Positions 24,146-36,100 of a stretch of DNA of 64,000 nucleotides are shown here, one piece after another (position 1 is the stretch's first letter; each line of letters starts with the position of its first letter). The position numbers and the translations under genes are program-made. Source of the stretch: Morchella semilibera (lineage: Eukaryota > Ascomycota > Pezizomycetes > Pezizales > Morchellaceae); contig WBVU01000003.1 in NCBI GenBank assembly GCA_009192285.1, forward strand, positions 2,077,973 to 2,141,972, in the 5' to 3' direction. The notes beneath the pieces were generated by a model. It saw only the letters and a list, made by a program, of their open reading frames with translations, made no database searches and was not told the origin of the DNA.

Positions 24146-24244
24146 TAGTGATGGGCACAAAACGAGACGAGACGAGACAAGATTAAGCCAAATCTCGTCT
24201 GGTCTAGTGGAGGTCCCGGTCTCGTCTCGTGCCCACCATCACTA
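24146..24244. mobile_element. hAT-type MITE, 99 bp, 8-bp target duplication
   Basis: Ends are TAGTGATGGGCAC and the inverse GTGCCCACCATCACTA. It is flanked on both sides by the identical 8-mer ATAGGAAT (24138..24145 and 24245..24252). An 8-bp duplication with TA-GTGATGG-like termini is characteristic of hAT elements. The interior is GAGAC-rich and non-coding, so it needs a transposase from elsewhere. Confidence 0.85.
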
Positions 24245-24258
24245 ATAGGAATACACGT

Positions 24259-24394
24259 TGTACCCCGGGGGTCCTTAAAGTGATGCAACGAGCTCAATAT
24301 TCTGGTGTAGCGACCACCATCAAAGCTAGATCCAGTCAATTTTTTCCATTTGTATTTCCATTTACTACTATTATATACAGTACCAAAAAAGGGC
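24259..24394 (+). repeat. Diverged dispersed repeat, copy 1
   Basis: The first 32 bases match the reverse complement of 49632..49663 with one mismatch. Both copies also end in ACAGTACCAAAAAAGGG, with a weakly similar middle. Non-coding. It starts a few bases after the hAT MITE duplication. Confidence 0.6.
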
Positions 24395-24559
24395 GTGTGA
24401 TACCTGCCGTATCTATACTGTCTGTCTAAGACTCTCGTAGAGATATGGCATCTAAATGGATGCGGCAGTGCTTATAATAATGATTGCAACACTTACGTAT
24501 TGGCAAAGATTCCAAGTGACAGGAATATCGCATTGTGTATAATGAAGTAGCACTACTAT

Positions 24560-25131
24560 TGTTACGGAGCAACACAGAGACAACAGACAAGAGGGCCGAG
24601 GTACACAACCGAGGCCGGAACGTAGACGCGGACGAGAGACGAGAACGGGAGAACTTAACCGAGGAGCAGGGTTGTAGGGCAGAGGGTCCAGATGGCCTCT
24701 CTGACGAAGACGTGGAGACGAAGATACCAGTAGACGACACGGACTACGGTCATGGGCTATGGACGAGGCGAAGCGAGACGAGGCGAGGCGAGGCAAGGCG
24801 AAGTACTATGGAAGACCAAAGAGGGTCTTGGCGGAGACTATGGTTATGACGTAATATATTCAGAGCTTAGAGACACAAAACAGAACGAAACTAAACCGTG
24901 GGGTTGACAACAGGAAGAACACGTAAGGAAAGAAAGAGAAAGAAAAGAACAAAGGGAAGATCCGTAGCAACGTATATATATACCCCTCCTAATCCTTGTA
25001 CAATCATGACTTATCCCATCGTGTAACAGAAACCCATAGAAAACTTCCAACAACCCAAGAAATAACATCGCAACCGAAAACCCATTCTCCGATATCCTTC
25101 TCCTCCGCGAAGTGCTTGGTACGCCGTGATA
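24560..25131 (-). mobile_element. Solo LTR of family B
   Basis: This is the reverse complement of the LTRs of element B (41003..41590), running from TGTTACGG to CCGTGATA on the plus strand. It is flanked by the perfect 5-bp duplication ACTAT (24555..24559 and 25132..25136). No internal region remains, so it arose by LTR-LTR recombination. It is visibly more diverged from the element B LTRs than those are from each other, so it is older. It still contains the 10-nt segment complementary to the B primer-binding site. Confidence 0.93.
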
Positions 25132-25168
25132 ACTATATTTATGGCAAGCCAGAGTCATTTAGTGTTGC

Positions 25169-25305
25169 CATCAGCAAGACTTCATTTGTCTCCTGATGTC
25201 TCCTGAGCCTCAGGAGACTCAAAAAATATCCAGGAATCTCAGGAGACTCTCAGGAGACTTGGGAGACTGCTGGGAGACTCCAGTCACAAGTTGAGTTTGC
25301 TGATG
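25169..25305 (-). mobile_element. 137-bp MITE, copy 1 (inverted)
   Basis: Terminal inverted repeat CATCAGCAA/TTGCTGATG, flanked by GC on both sides. The interior is built of TCTCCTGAG-type motifs that form nested palindromes. It has the same length as copies 2 and 3, in reverse orientation to them, and lies 270 bp from copy 2. Confidence 0.85.
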
Positions 25306-25575
25306 GCTCTTGTATTCTTGTCGCTATAGTATTGGTATCGGATTGATCCAGTTTTGTTGGAAAGTGGTATTCTTGGCAACCTGGTGTTGCTAAGGTATTG
25401 CCAACCCTATCGTATTGCCCGTTTATTGCTAACCCTTGTATTGCCAACGCACCTCCACCAAGCGAACCATTATAGATATCACTTGTGCGGATATTGGTAG
25501 ATGTTCGAACGTGCCTTCTAATAGGCAACGGATCATTTGAGCGGTGTTTGCCATCTTCATAAGTTGTAGATCATT

Positions 25576-25712
25576 CATCAGCAAACTCAACTTGTGACTG
25601 GAGTCTCCCAACAGTCTCCCGGGTCTCCTGAGAGTCTCCTGAGACCCCTGGATGTTTTTTGAGTCTCCTGAGGCTCAGGAGACATCAGGAGACAAATGAA
25701 GTCTTGCTGATG
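25576..25712 (+). mobile_element. 137-bp MITE, copy 2
   Basis: Exactly 137 bp with CATCAGCAA/TTGCTGATG ends, flanked by TT on both sides. Highly similar to copy 3 at 47326..47462. Confidence 0.85.
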
Positions 25713-26158
25713 TTATTCCTAGAGTTTGTATGAGGCGCATGAACCTTGAACACTTTATGTTTCTGTTCGCCCATTATTGTAGTAGAATTACGGGTTGTCC
25801 CAAAATTGCATATGTCCTGTTTGTAGTGTAGGCCTAAGTGTACGTTGGGCACATTTGCGTAGTTTTTAAATGTCTTCTCGTCACTTGTCGCGCTAGCAAA
25901 TATCCGACGTATTGATTTTCTCATCTACATGTACTTATCTGGTCAGCCACTATCATTTTTGGGTTAAGCTTCTCGGGTTAAGTTACTCGATGTTCTTCTT
26001 ACCTTTATTATTATCGAATTGAATTGATACCTATCCGACGGCGTCAATACCCCTTTCATCGTTAAGTGAATCGTCGATGCTATGTTGAACGCAGCACCTA
26101 TGATGTGCTCTTTCGGATCCATGCCAATTCCTGGGTCTTGATCAAATGCTTGTGCTAG
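25713..26158. other. 3' flank of the broken DNA-transposon transposase
   Basis: Probably still inside the old DNA transposon, downstream of its transposase stop. It contains two near repeats of cgggttaag around 25965-25985. No terminus was identified. Confidence 0.35.
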
Positions 26159-26954
26159 TCACTCAAGAACGCCCGTCTTCAGGTATGAAGCCCTGAGACG
26201 GTTGAGGGCAGGCTTGGTCAAATTCAACTTTCTATGTGGTTCATATATATCATTCAAGAATAGATGCATTAATATAAAGGGGTTGATAATCACAATCCAG
26301 CCGTGCTCGCTAAGAACTATAGAGCCTTTATGTGTCACAGGGTTCTGTGGTTGCCCCCATTTATATAGCATATCAATCAATTCCCATGCTTTTCTATACG
26401 CCGCGACACCAGCTGTTGGGAGTATGCCGTCTAGTAAGGCTTCTTCCATATATTTAGCGAGGCGTAGTTCGGCATGCATACAATCGTTCGGATTTGCACG
26501 TTGTGGGTCTAGCATCGTGTAGCACGCCTTGAAGTATGATCCGTTATTCGTCAAGCCATGTGCCTGTAATGCTTTATCTCGAGCTATCTGTGTGGCCAAC
26601 CCAATTGATTCGAGGTATAGTCTTCGAGTCGGTGCCATATAGCGTTCTGTGAGAGCGATATCGAGATCCAGATTCCCACGTTGTTTGTCCGCAACCATAC
26701 AATACCTGCATCCATGTACCGCTTGGTGTGTTTTATTCCCTGCGTTTTGATTTTGTTGCGGCATATCCCCTGTAAACAGTAGAGGAAACGCTGTTACAAA
26801 AACAGTTTCTCCATTGTAAAGTTGTAAACGGAAGCCTTTACCGGTGAGAAGACTATCACATTTTATGCAAGCGGCCATGGCTACCTCACTCGAACCAAAG
26901 GGGCCGATCATCAGGACGAACATGTTCATCAACTTTTCTCTTTGACATACCGTA

Positions 26955-29178
26955 TTTGACCGTGATACCGCCCATGACCTAGTTTCCGATCAAATGTCTC
27001 AGCCAGGCTCAGCGCCGAGGAATGAGGATCCTGCCCCCATATGAGGGTTGCGAGGTAGTAAGGTATCCATCAACCATACACGTTTACCTCAACATGGGCC
27101 GCCTAAAGGGAAGACAGAAGGAAGAAAGGGAGGAGCATTTCAGATTAGCAATAGAGCGGTATCAAACCTCCAATGATCCATCTATTAGGGAATGCGCCGA
27201 GACTTTTAGTGTTCCCTACTCAACTTTGAGGGATCGCTTGCAAGGTAAAGGTACCAGAAGACATAGTCACCGGAGACAGCAACTACTAAGCGAACATGAG
27301 GAAAAATCGATTGTTGCCTGGTGTATGCGTATGGATGATTGGGGATTTCAACTTAAACTGTCCCTGGTTAAAGAGATTGCTGCGTATCTTATTAAAAAGC
27401 GACATAATGGACACAAACTAGGTGTTCATTGGTTGGGACGATTCCTGGATCGTAATCCAGAAATTGCTTCTAAATTTTCAACCAGACTGGAGCGACAACG
27501 TGCATTTGCTGATAATCCACAAGTGTTGAAAGACTACTTCCAAAAGGTAAAAAGTGCAATAGTACATGATCTTCAGTATTAAGCTAATGCAATTTAGTTA
27601 AAGGAGGTTATACGGAAATATAATGTCCTACTTAAAAACACCTATAATATGGATGAGAAGGGCTTTATGATGGGTATAGCATCTAAGTGCAAGGTTATAT
27701 GCAGGCGAGCACGAAAAAATCCAAAACTCACACACAATGGAAATCGAGAATGGGTGACGGTAATTGAGGCTATATCTGGAGCGGGAATAGCACTACCACC
27801 TATGGTTATTAATCAGGGAGTGGCTCATTATAAGGGCTGGTACGCGAGCATAAAGGGAGAAGATATCGCTACATTTGGTTATTCTTCAAAAGGCTAGACC
27901 GATTCCTTTTTAGGGATGGAGTGGTTAACTCAGAATTTCGATAAATTTACATTTGATCAGTAAGTATTTTCTCACGTATATTATATAATTACTAATAGTT
28001 TATAGGGCTGAAGGCAAATGGAGGTTGCTTATTATGGATGGTCACGCTTCTCATGTTACTTGGGAACTCCTTGACTACTGTCTCAATCATAAAATTATTC
28101 CTTTTTGTCTTCCGCCACACTCAACACATTTATTACAGCCTTTAGATGTTGGACTTTTCGGTCCACTCCAAAAATACTATAGTAATCTCCTAGACGAACA
28201 GATGAACAACGGTGAAATGGGAATAAATAAGGGTCTGTTCCTTAGGTTAGTTGAACTATAAATTAATTTATTTGGATTTTATAATCTAATTATTTAAGGC
28301 TTCTATTCAGAGCGCGTCACCTTACCTATAGCCATTCCAATATTCTTTCAGCTTGGAGGGCAGCCGGTGTTTTTCCTTTCAATCCCCGCAGAATTCTAGA
28401 AGCGCCCTTGTCAACTGCACCTACGCAACCAAAAGTCCCAGCTCCTATTGTATCAACCCCCCGTACTACTAGAATGGCTAGAGCAACCACAAAAGAAGCA
28501 TTGGCAGTACTAGACAGCTTGAGTCTCAGCGCATCTGCACCTGCAAAAAGACTAAAGGAGTTAATAGGATCACTAGATAAAGGTCTCCAAATGTCAATTA
28601 CAGATAAGGAGATTTCAGACCATGTCAATCAAAAATTCCGGGCCTCTATGGCAAAAAAAACAGTCAATATCAAATTCAATGATAGGAAAAGGCTTACTAA
28701 AGCAAGAGTAATCACTACTGAAGATGTAATTAGACTAAAAGAGGCAAGGGAGAAAGTTGATCTAGATAATGCCGCAAAGGTCAGTATCAGGGAGGAAAAA
28801 AAGAAGTTAAAGGGGTTGCTATTAAAGAAAGAACTACCTCCACCTAAACCGAAAGGAAAGTCAAAAAATAATGTATCTATATCTACTGCTGTCTCTGTAA
28901 CTCATCTGGAGGTTGCTGGTAACGCAAGTGTTGATGTAGATGAGGAGGAATAGTACCGGGTTGAGGATTTTGAGGAGGAAAGTGAGGGTTCTCCACCACC
29001 ACCATCTCACAAAGGGTCAATATGACCCTCAGAAAGAATAAAAAGTATTAATATATATTCAATTCATATAGAGTATTTAATTTATAACAATTCATTGACA
29101 TTCATTGACATTCGTTGACATATGCGAACCCGTTGCGTTGCGGTCGGGATCTAGGTCATGGGCAGTATCACGGTCAGA
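26955..29178 (+). mobile_element. pogo/Fot-type DNA transposon inserted in the transposase gene
   Basis: 2224 bp bounded by terminal inverted repeats (TTTGACCGTGATACCGCC on the left, TCTGACCGTGATACTGCC as the right-end complement). They match over 28 bp with two differences and extend weakly beyond. A TA target duplication lies on both sides (26953..26954 and 29179..29180). Removing the element rejoins ..RLDITY with the remaining part of the host transposase. Its own transposase gene runs on the plus strand. Confidence 0.9.
27094..28953 (+). pseudogene. pogo-type DDE transposase with internal stops
   Basis: Cut-and-paste transposase of the Tc1/mariner superfamily. Exons 27094..27546, 27598..27959, 28006..28245 and 28299..28953 are joined by introns of 51, 46 and 53 nt with CTAAT-like branch sites. 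Domains: psq helix-turn-helix (IRECAETFSVPYSTLRDRL), CENP-B/Tc5 DNA-binding region (GVHWLGRFLDRNPEIASKFS), and the DDE_1 catalytic core with NMDEKGFMMG, LIMDGHASH and CLPPHSTHLLQPLDVGLFGPL. The C-terminal tail is rich in Lys and Glu. Two in-frame TAG codons (27895, where the family has Trp, and 28951) interrupt the frame. After the second, the frame stays open to a TGA near 29022. Without readthrough the element is not autonomous. Confidence 0.9.
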
Positions 29179-31256
29179 TACGTTATATCCAGCCTAGCGG
29201 AGGTGACATACATGCTCTTGATACTGTGATATGCGTTCCGGTATAGACCGAACCCATCTAAGAAGACAGAGAATGGGAAGGAAAGCCGTGGTAACCCAGT
29301 AGTAGGATTATCTGGCATTAGCTCATTATTCCTATCATCCTCCCCCGCAAGCGCCGATAATACATATGAACGTCCAAGTTCAACTATCTCGTTTTCAGCT
29401 GCAACCCGATGCCGCATATGGATTGGTCGAAGACGTCCGTCACCACCCCCGAACTTATACGCAATTGCGCAGACACAATATGTTGGTGCCTCTGGTAACA
29501 GGCTATTCTTTAATTCTGTTGCCGATGAGTAGTCTGTGAAGAAAACCCAAACCCTTTTGACTATATCGGTGCATGGTATTATTTCGCGTGTTTCCATTAG
29601 AACCACTTCTTGAAGTGTGGAATGAGCTAGTTGGTAACGGCCCACCGCCGAGGTAGACATTGTGTTTAGTATGTCTTCCGATTGTGTTTGGTGGTATGAC
29701 CATGGTTGTGGTAGTAACGATAGAGGAACCAGAGGATTGATGATTGCAGAAACTTTGTTAGAAACTACACCGTTCAGAAGTCGTCTATTAACGCCAACTG
29801 CTTTCACTCTACCCATTCCGGCATTCCCAGCAGCAGTTCTGTACACTACACAATCTGATGGTAGCAAAACTACTTTCTCAGCCCCGTTTTGCCTGTGTTC
29901 ATTGATATATACAAATAGCCCAGATGTCGTCCGTACACTCTTCATCCAGGCGTCACCCTGCCATAGCTCGGATACGTTGTCGACAATTTCGCCAAGGCCA
30001 AAGTGCATTGAACGCCGCATTCTCGGGTTACTCAACCATAATTTGCAATACTCCGATGCATCGAAATAATACGCCATCGTCTCATTTTCGCTCCTCGGTG
30101 GAGTTACTCCGGTGTTGATACCAACCCACATGGCTTTCACTGAGGATAGTGGAAAGGCTTTCCGATAACGTTCTCGCAAAGTCTTCAAGCTTTTCGGTAG
30201 TGCGGCGATCGATTCTGTGGTCGCAAAGGACAAAACCTCAATCAATGCTTTGTATTGATTTGTAGAGATATCCGTGGTAGTAGTAAGCATCATTAATGCC
30301 AAATGGAATTGATCTATTTGTTCCGTGCTTGATGATGGTCCATCTGCGACAAACTCTTCGGGTTCGGCGGCTGTATGCTCTTTCTCGATAGTCTCGACAA
30401 GGGGCTATAATTATTTTAGTAAACAACCAAAAGAAATATGAGGGGGTGGTAGGTGTAGTATTACATTGACATATGCCTGTTCGAACTCCTCTCCTTGTAC
30501 AGAAATTATGATCTCGCTTTCGCACTCCTCCACTTCAATCATAGCTCCTCCTTCGACATTATCCCTACCCACGTCTATCGTGTGCCGGTTCTCTTTGTCT
30601 TCATCATCTGATTCTTCCTGGTCCTCCAATGCCGTTTCATCTAACTCGCTGATCATGACCCCAAGGATATTCGTATTGATAGGTTTCATCACAATGGCTG
30701 TGTCGACGGGGGTTTCTGATTCGACATCAGCCTCATTGGCAGCGGCGCGCTCGATATTCTGTTTATTGGCAATAACATCCGGGTTATCCTCCCATATATT
30801 AAGCGGAATCCTATAGAGAACCTCTTCTATGTTGTTGGTTTCGTTGGTTTCTTCAGCTGCACGTCGCTTGGTACTGCGACTTGGTCCACCACGACCAGAG
30901 CCACCAACTGCATACAGCATACGGCAATCAGTTATATGTATATCATGACAATTCAGGGGAGATAATGTGTTTACCAATGGCGCGCACCATACGGACTGTG
31001 GAGGGTATATATCCTCTTCGTTTCATGGCGCTCGTTTCTGGTGTGGTGGTGGTGTAAACAGATTGGCGAGGTTTAGTGCAAGTGGTGAGGCTCAATTTCT
31101 GAAAATGGCTTAGCGCTGCACAAACAAATGAAGCTACAGCCCACCTTATAGAGCTTACCTGTGGATCTTCTTCTTCTGTACTCAACATCATCGCCTCAAC
31201 CATCATCGTATCCTTCTCGCAATAAAACCCCATTGCCTAAACTAATCGCAATGGAT

Positions 31257-31887
31257 TGTCCCGGCGTCTTGGCATTTGTTCTGACAGTTCGGTAGGCGAT
31301 GCACGGTTGTGGTTGTTAGGGTGATGTTAAGCGAGGGTGGGGAGTGCGAGGTGGAGGTTGTCGTCATTGGGTTCTGGGAGGTTTGATGGCGTGATGGATT
31401 GGTAATGTAGAATAGCGGAGATGGTGGGGAGGATTACGAGGTGTGGTAGCGACGGGTTTCCATGAGGTTCTATGAGCGAAAGTGTGAGTCATAGCGGACT
31501 AGTGGGGGAGGTGTGTTAAATAGCGGGGATAGACGTTTTCCTTAGTTCTTTTTTTCTTTCCTCTCTGTCTCGTCTTCCTGTTATCTCGGTACATAAGAAT
31601 CCACTCCTATTCTCAAGCCATAGCTCCACGTACCCAAGATTCTGTCCTCTGAAGAGGAAAACCCTAGTACCTCTCCTTGTCCCTGTTGAGGTCCATTCGG
31701 TCCTCACTCTCCCCGCTCTGTACTCTTGTGCCCTTGCCCTTGTCTTTGCCCTCGCCGGTGCCTGTGCTTGTGCCTGCCCGGCATTGCCTTTGTCTTCATC
31801 AGTCTCCTCGTCGCGTAGACTGTGCTCCTCGAGTCCTTTTGCGTCATCATTGTCATCTTCTTCTTTGCGTCGGGTTATTCCGTCACA
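31257..31887 (+). repeat. 5' LTR of element A
   Basis: 631 bp, TGTCCCGG...GTCACA. It contains GTCTCGTCTT at 31567..31576, complementary to the primer-binding site and so the predicted 5' end of the transcript. Confidence 0.93.
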
Positions 31888-31889
31888 CT

Positions 31890-31899
31890 AAGACGAGAC
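31890..31899 (+). promoter_or_regulatory. Self-priming primer-binding site of element A
   Basis: AAGACGAGAC begins 3 nt after the 5' LTR end and is the exact reverse complement of 31567..31576 in the LTR. This matches the Tf1/sushi mechanism, in which the 5' end of the element's own mRNA, rather than a tRNA, primes minus-strand synthesis. Confidence 0.75.
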
Positions 31900-31948
31900 C
31901 ACTTTTACTCGACTGGCACAGTCCGAGGTCCTCGCACCATAGTTCACC

Positions 31949-33199
31949 ATGACCTCTCCAGCCACCGATGCATTTGATTATCAAAAGCTCCATACGGATC
32001 TCGAAGGGTTCTTTGTCGCTCACCCTCGAGTGGACCCCGCCGCAACGGAAGAAGCAAAGCAAGCATATGCCCTTCTTCTCAGAGCGTACGGAGGGGTCCG
32101 GCAATATGCGGTCGACCTCACCACTCATCACTCTGAAACCGAACAAGGCCGGGCCGAGTTTCACAAAGAAATCCAGGGACTACGGGCTAAGATCAAAAAG
32201 TTGCAAGAAGGAGTTAAGGGAGGTTTAGAGGAGCTCCACGACGACTTAACCAAGCCCTCTAAGTTAGAGAAACTCCCCGACCCGGAGAAATACCGGGGTG
32301 ATCGCAAGACCCTCAGGACTTTTCAAAGACAACTACAGATTAAGCTCACGGCTAATCTTGATCGTTTCTCTACCTTGGCACAACAAATTGCGTATTCTAT
32401 TTCTCGACTGGAGGGACCAGCGGCGGATCAATTTCTTGCCTATATTACGGACGAAGGAATCGCTCTTGATTCCATGGCGGAGCTTTTTGAAATCTTGGAG
32501 AATGCTTTCGGGGATCCGGATTGTGCTGCCACTGCTGCTAGTAACCTCAGGGAAATTAGGCAACGCCAACGCACTTTTTTGGAGTACTTTGCAGAGTTCC
32601 AGCGGTATGCTGCCGACTCTGAGTTCAACGAGGCGGCCAAGATTGAATGTCTTTTGGAAGGGCTCAACCAAGACCTGATGGCCCTAATGATTCAGAATGA
32701 AACACCAACTACGATTAAGGACTGTGGGCTACTCCTCCAACGTCTTGATAACAAACAACGAGCCTTACAGGCCAGGATGGGGAGATTTCGTTTTCAGGTC
32801 CCCGGTGCTCCCGCGCCGCGTCCCTTTGCTTCCCGTCCCCCCGTTGCACCAGCAACATCCCCCGTCGTACAAGGGCCACCTCAACCACCATCGAAGAATG
32901 CTGCGCCAGCGGCCCACCCTTCCTATACTCCAGGGGAAGCTGTCCCTATGGATTTGTCTAATAGTTATCGTCGCCCGGATCTCAGAGAAAGAGAGGCACG
33001 CCGCGTGGAGAATCGTTGCTACTACTGTGGTGGGGTTGGACATTTGGTGAAGGACTGTAAGCTCTCGCCCTCGGGGAGGGCAGTACCTAGGATGATGGGA
33101 GTGTTGTTGGAAGCGAAGAAAGAGAAGAAGAAGAAGAAGGAAAAGGAGGAGGAAGTGTCTTCGGACGAAGAAGAATTAAAAGGGTTGTCCCTGGTCTAG
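31949..33199 (+). CDS. gag: Gag polyprotein of element A
   Basis: Intact 416-residue capsid/nucleocapsid protein. Residues about 1-110 are coiled-coil-prone. The middle has the retrotransposon gag domain (PDPEKYRGDRKTLRTFQRQL, FLAYITDEGIALDSMAELFE, LREIRQRQRTFLEYFAEFQR). A Pro/Ala-rich linker follows, then one CCHC zinc knuckle, CYYCGGVGHLVKDC, and a Lys/Glu-rich tail. The frame ends at TAG 33197..33199. Pol lies in the -1 frame and overlaps the end, with TTAAAAGG at 33176 as a likely slip site. Confidence 0.95.
   Translation: MTSPATDAFDYQKLHTDLEGFFVAHPRVDPAATEEAKQAYALLLRAYGGVRQYAVDLTTHHSETEQGRAEFHKEIQGLRAKIKKLQEGVKGGLEELHDDLTKPSKLEKLPDPEKYRGDRKTLRTFQRQLQIKLTANLDRFSTLAQQIAYSISRLEGPAADQFLAYITDEGIALDSMAELFEILENAFGDPDCAATAASNLREIRQRQRTFLEYFAEFQRYAADSEFNEAAKIECLLEGLNQDLMALMIQNETPTTIKDCGLLLQRLDNKQRALQARMGRFRFQVPGAPAPRPFASRPPVAPATSPVVQGPPQPPSKNAAPAAHPSYTPGEAVPMDLSNSYRRPDLREREARRVENRCYYCGGVGHLVKDCKLSPSGRAVPRMMGVLLEAKKEKKKKKEKEEEVSSDEEELKGLSLV
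33176..33183 (+). promoter_or_regulatory. Candidate -1 ribosomal frameshift site, element A
   Basis: TTA AAA GG in the gag frame, 8 codons (stop included) from the gag stop. Reading AAA then AGG in the -1 frame leads straight into pol. The same motif at the same distance occurs in element B. Confidence 0.5.
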
Positions 33200-36100
33200 G
33201 CGGCATAGCCCAGGGACCTCCAAAGGTTTTCTCTAATGTGTCTATTTCAACGTTTTCAGTATCAGAAGGGGAAATGGATGGGAATCAATTGATTGTAGTT
33301 TGTTCTATTTCACAAAATAAAAATTCCATTGTACCCACTTATGCCTTGATTGATACTGGAGCGTCATGATATGCATTTATTGACGAAGACTTTGCGCGCC
33401 GCCATGAACTAAAGATGAAAAATCTGAGGACTGAGAGGGAGATTGATGTGATTGATGGAAGGCCTATTAAATCTGCGAAGGTGACCAGGAAGGTGACGTT
33501 AGAATTGGAAATTAATGGACATGTGGAGGAGTGTCCTTTCTTTGTCACCAAATTGGGACATTATCCAATTGTGATGGGAATACCTTGGTTGAGAAAGCAT
33601 GGAGTTTTGATTGACAGTGGGAGGAATGAAATTCGCTTCCAATCATCAGTATGCTTTGAACATTGCATAACCAACCGCAAACCTATTGTCGCTTGAGGAA
33701 TTTCAACTCCACCACCAGAAAGGCCTGTTACAAATATTTCGGCCATTACTCCTCGATCGTTTAAGAAACTTTCCCAAGATCCTACTGTGCAAATTTACTC
33801 AACTACCCTCTATGTTGTTAACAAAATATTGGAGATGCCTGCTAACCCTGATGGAACGATCCCAATTGATTACCAGCAGTTTCGACAGCTGTTCGATGAG
33901 ACCAATGCCTCTAGACTACCGCCACATCGTCCCTATGACCATGAGATCAAACTCCAGGAAGGAACAGTACCACCCTTTGGTCCCATGTATAGTATGTCAC
34001 GGGAAGAGTTGAAGGCGTTGAGGGATTATTTGGCCGACAACTTGCAGAAAGGATTTCTTAGATCTAGCAATTCTCTAGCTGGCGCTCCGGTGCTGTTTGT
34101 TAAAAAGGCTGATGGTTCCTTACGCTTGTGTGTCGATTATCGAAAGCTAAATGCTTCTACGGTCAAGGATCGCTACCCTCTTCCCCTTACACCAGAAACG
34201 ATGGCCAATCTAGCCCGAGCTAATTATTTTACCAAGCTGGACCTACGGTGGGGTTACAATCAGATTAGGATTAAGGAAGGGGACGAGTGGAAAACGGCTT
34301 TTCGAACACGATATGGACATTGGGAATATTTGGTGATGCCTTTTGGTCTAACCAATGCTCCGGCTACCTTTCAACGCTGGATTAATGATATTCTTCGACC
34401 CTTTCTGGACCGTTGTGCTACTGCTTATCTGGATGATATTCTCATCTATTCTGAAACCTTGGAGCAACATCAACAAGATGTGCGACAGGTATTGGAAGCT
34501 CTAGAAGCCAATGAGGTTCATTTGAAACCGGAGAAGTGCGAGTTTAGCGTACAAGAGACCAAGTATTTAGGCATGATTCTCACTCCCGGAGGAATGAAGA
34601 TAGATCTTGCCAAGGTCCAGACGATTGTAGATTGGGAGGTGCCGAAGACGGTGAAGGAGGTTCAGGAATTTCTTGCGTTCGCCAATTTTTATCGACGTTT
34701 TATTTATGCTTACTCCCGAGTGGCTCGACCTTTGATTACCTTGACGAAAAAGCATGTACGATTCGAGTGGACCCAGAAGGTGGAGCAAGCTTTTCAAAAA
34801 CTCAAGACTGCTTTTACCACCGCTCCTGTGTTGATGCATCCTGACCCCGAAAAGGAATTTATTGTAGAAACCGATGCGTCAGATTATGTATCGGCCGGAA
34901 TATTATCACAACGAGACTGCGAGGAGATACTTCATCCAGTTGCTTTTTTCTCCAAGACACACTCGCCTGCGGAGTGCAACTATGAGATCTACAACAAAGA
35001 GTTACTGGCCATTATTCGTTGTTTCGAGGAATGGAGACCTCATTTAGAAACAGCTCAGTTCCAAGTCAAAGTACTTACGGATCACCGCAATCTTGAGTAC
35101 TTTATATCGACTAAACTACTGAATCGGCGTCAAACCCGGTGGGCGAAATTCTTGTCTCGATTTAATTTTATTATTCAATATCGGCCAGGGAAGCAGGGGA
35201 GGAAAGTGGATATTTTGACCAGAAGGCCGAAGGATTTACCAAAGGAGGGGGATGAAAGATTGGAGCAACAAAGTTGCGTGGTATTGAAGAAGGAGAATTT
35301 AGATGCAAAGATAGGTTTGTTAGCGGGTTCTTTGTCAAACGAACCTGCTGAAGGATCGTCTCCTGTACTTGATTCATTTAATAAAACTTACCAGTGTGAT
35401 AGCTTTCCGAGTAAAGTTCTATCCATGCTTCGGGACGGCGTTCAACAATCGAAAGAGATTTCGTTGGGCGAGTGCAAGGAAAGTGAGGAGGGGTTATTGC
35501 TTTATCGGAATACCCTTTATGTCCCTGACTTTGACGAACTTAAGCTCTATCTGTTACGAAAGTATCACGATAAACCTTCGGCTGGACATTTCGGACGATC
35601 AAAGATGTTGGAACTTCTCAGCCGGGAACATTATTGGCCGATCATGCGGAAATATACAGACCGCTATGTCCAGAATTGCCATACCTGTCGGCGACGTAAG
35701 ACGAACCATAATCCCCTACAAGGGGTTCTGCGCCCATTATTGGTGCCCAAAGGACCCTGGATGGACGTCACGATGGATTTTGTAACGTGACTTCCAGAGA
35801 GTAATGGGTTTAATGCTATCCTAGTGGTGATGGACCGGTTGACAAAAATGAAGCATTTAATTCCCACGACGGAGAACGTTAGCACCATGGATCTGTCTCG
35901 TCTATACCTGGAGCAGGTATGGAAACTTCATGGGCTCCCGGAGACTATTGTTTCAGACCGAGGGACACAGTTTACTGCTGAGTTTTGGAAGACTCTATGC
36001 AACCGGTTGGAGATTGCGCCTCAATATTCTACTGCATTTCATCCACAAACTGATGGACAAACAGAACTAATGCCATTATGGAACAATATCTTCGCAGCTA

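Larger units (their letters stand above)
26159..31233 (-). pseudogene. KDZ/tnp2-like DNA transposase gene split by a pogo element
   Basis: Exons 31159..31233, 30975..31098, 30465..30907 and 29179..30404 keep one frame through three introns (60, 67 and 60 nt). The gene resumes at 26952 after the pogo insertion and ends at 26159, for roughly 890 residues. The N-terminal third is acidic and low-complexity. The core reads FLDGFGLYRNAYHSIKSMY, then MNMFVLMIGPFGSSEV and LLFTGDMPQQNQNAG followed by GCRYC, a set I associate with fungal RNase-H-fold transposases of the KDZ/tnp2 kind. That assignment is from memory of the family. Besides the insertion there is a one-base frame change just after the pogo site (near 26940). 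The start at 31233 is preceded by an in-frame stop. Element A lies 23 bp upstream. Confidence 0.65.

Noticed and set aside
24146-25712. CRISPR-like regular repeats (GAGAC and TCTCCTGAG units)
   Set aside because: Units are irregular, palindromic and without unique spacers; they belong to MITEs and an LTR in a eukaryotic genome.
31516-31952. ORFs inside the element A LTR on both strands
   Set aside because: Repeated in every A-type LTR with frame changes between copies; regulatory repeat, not coding.
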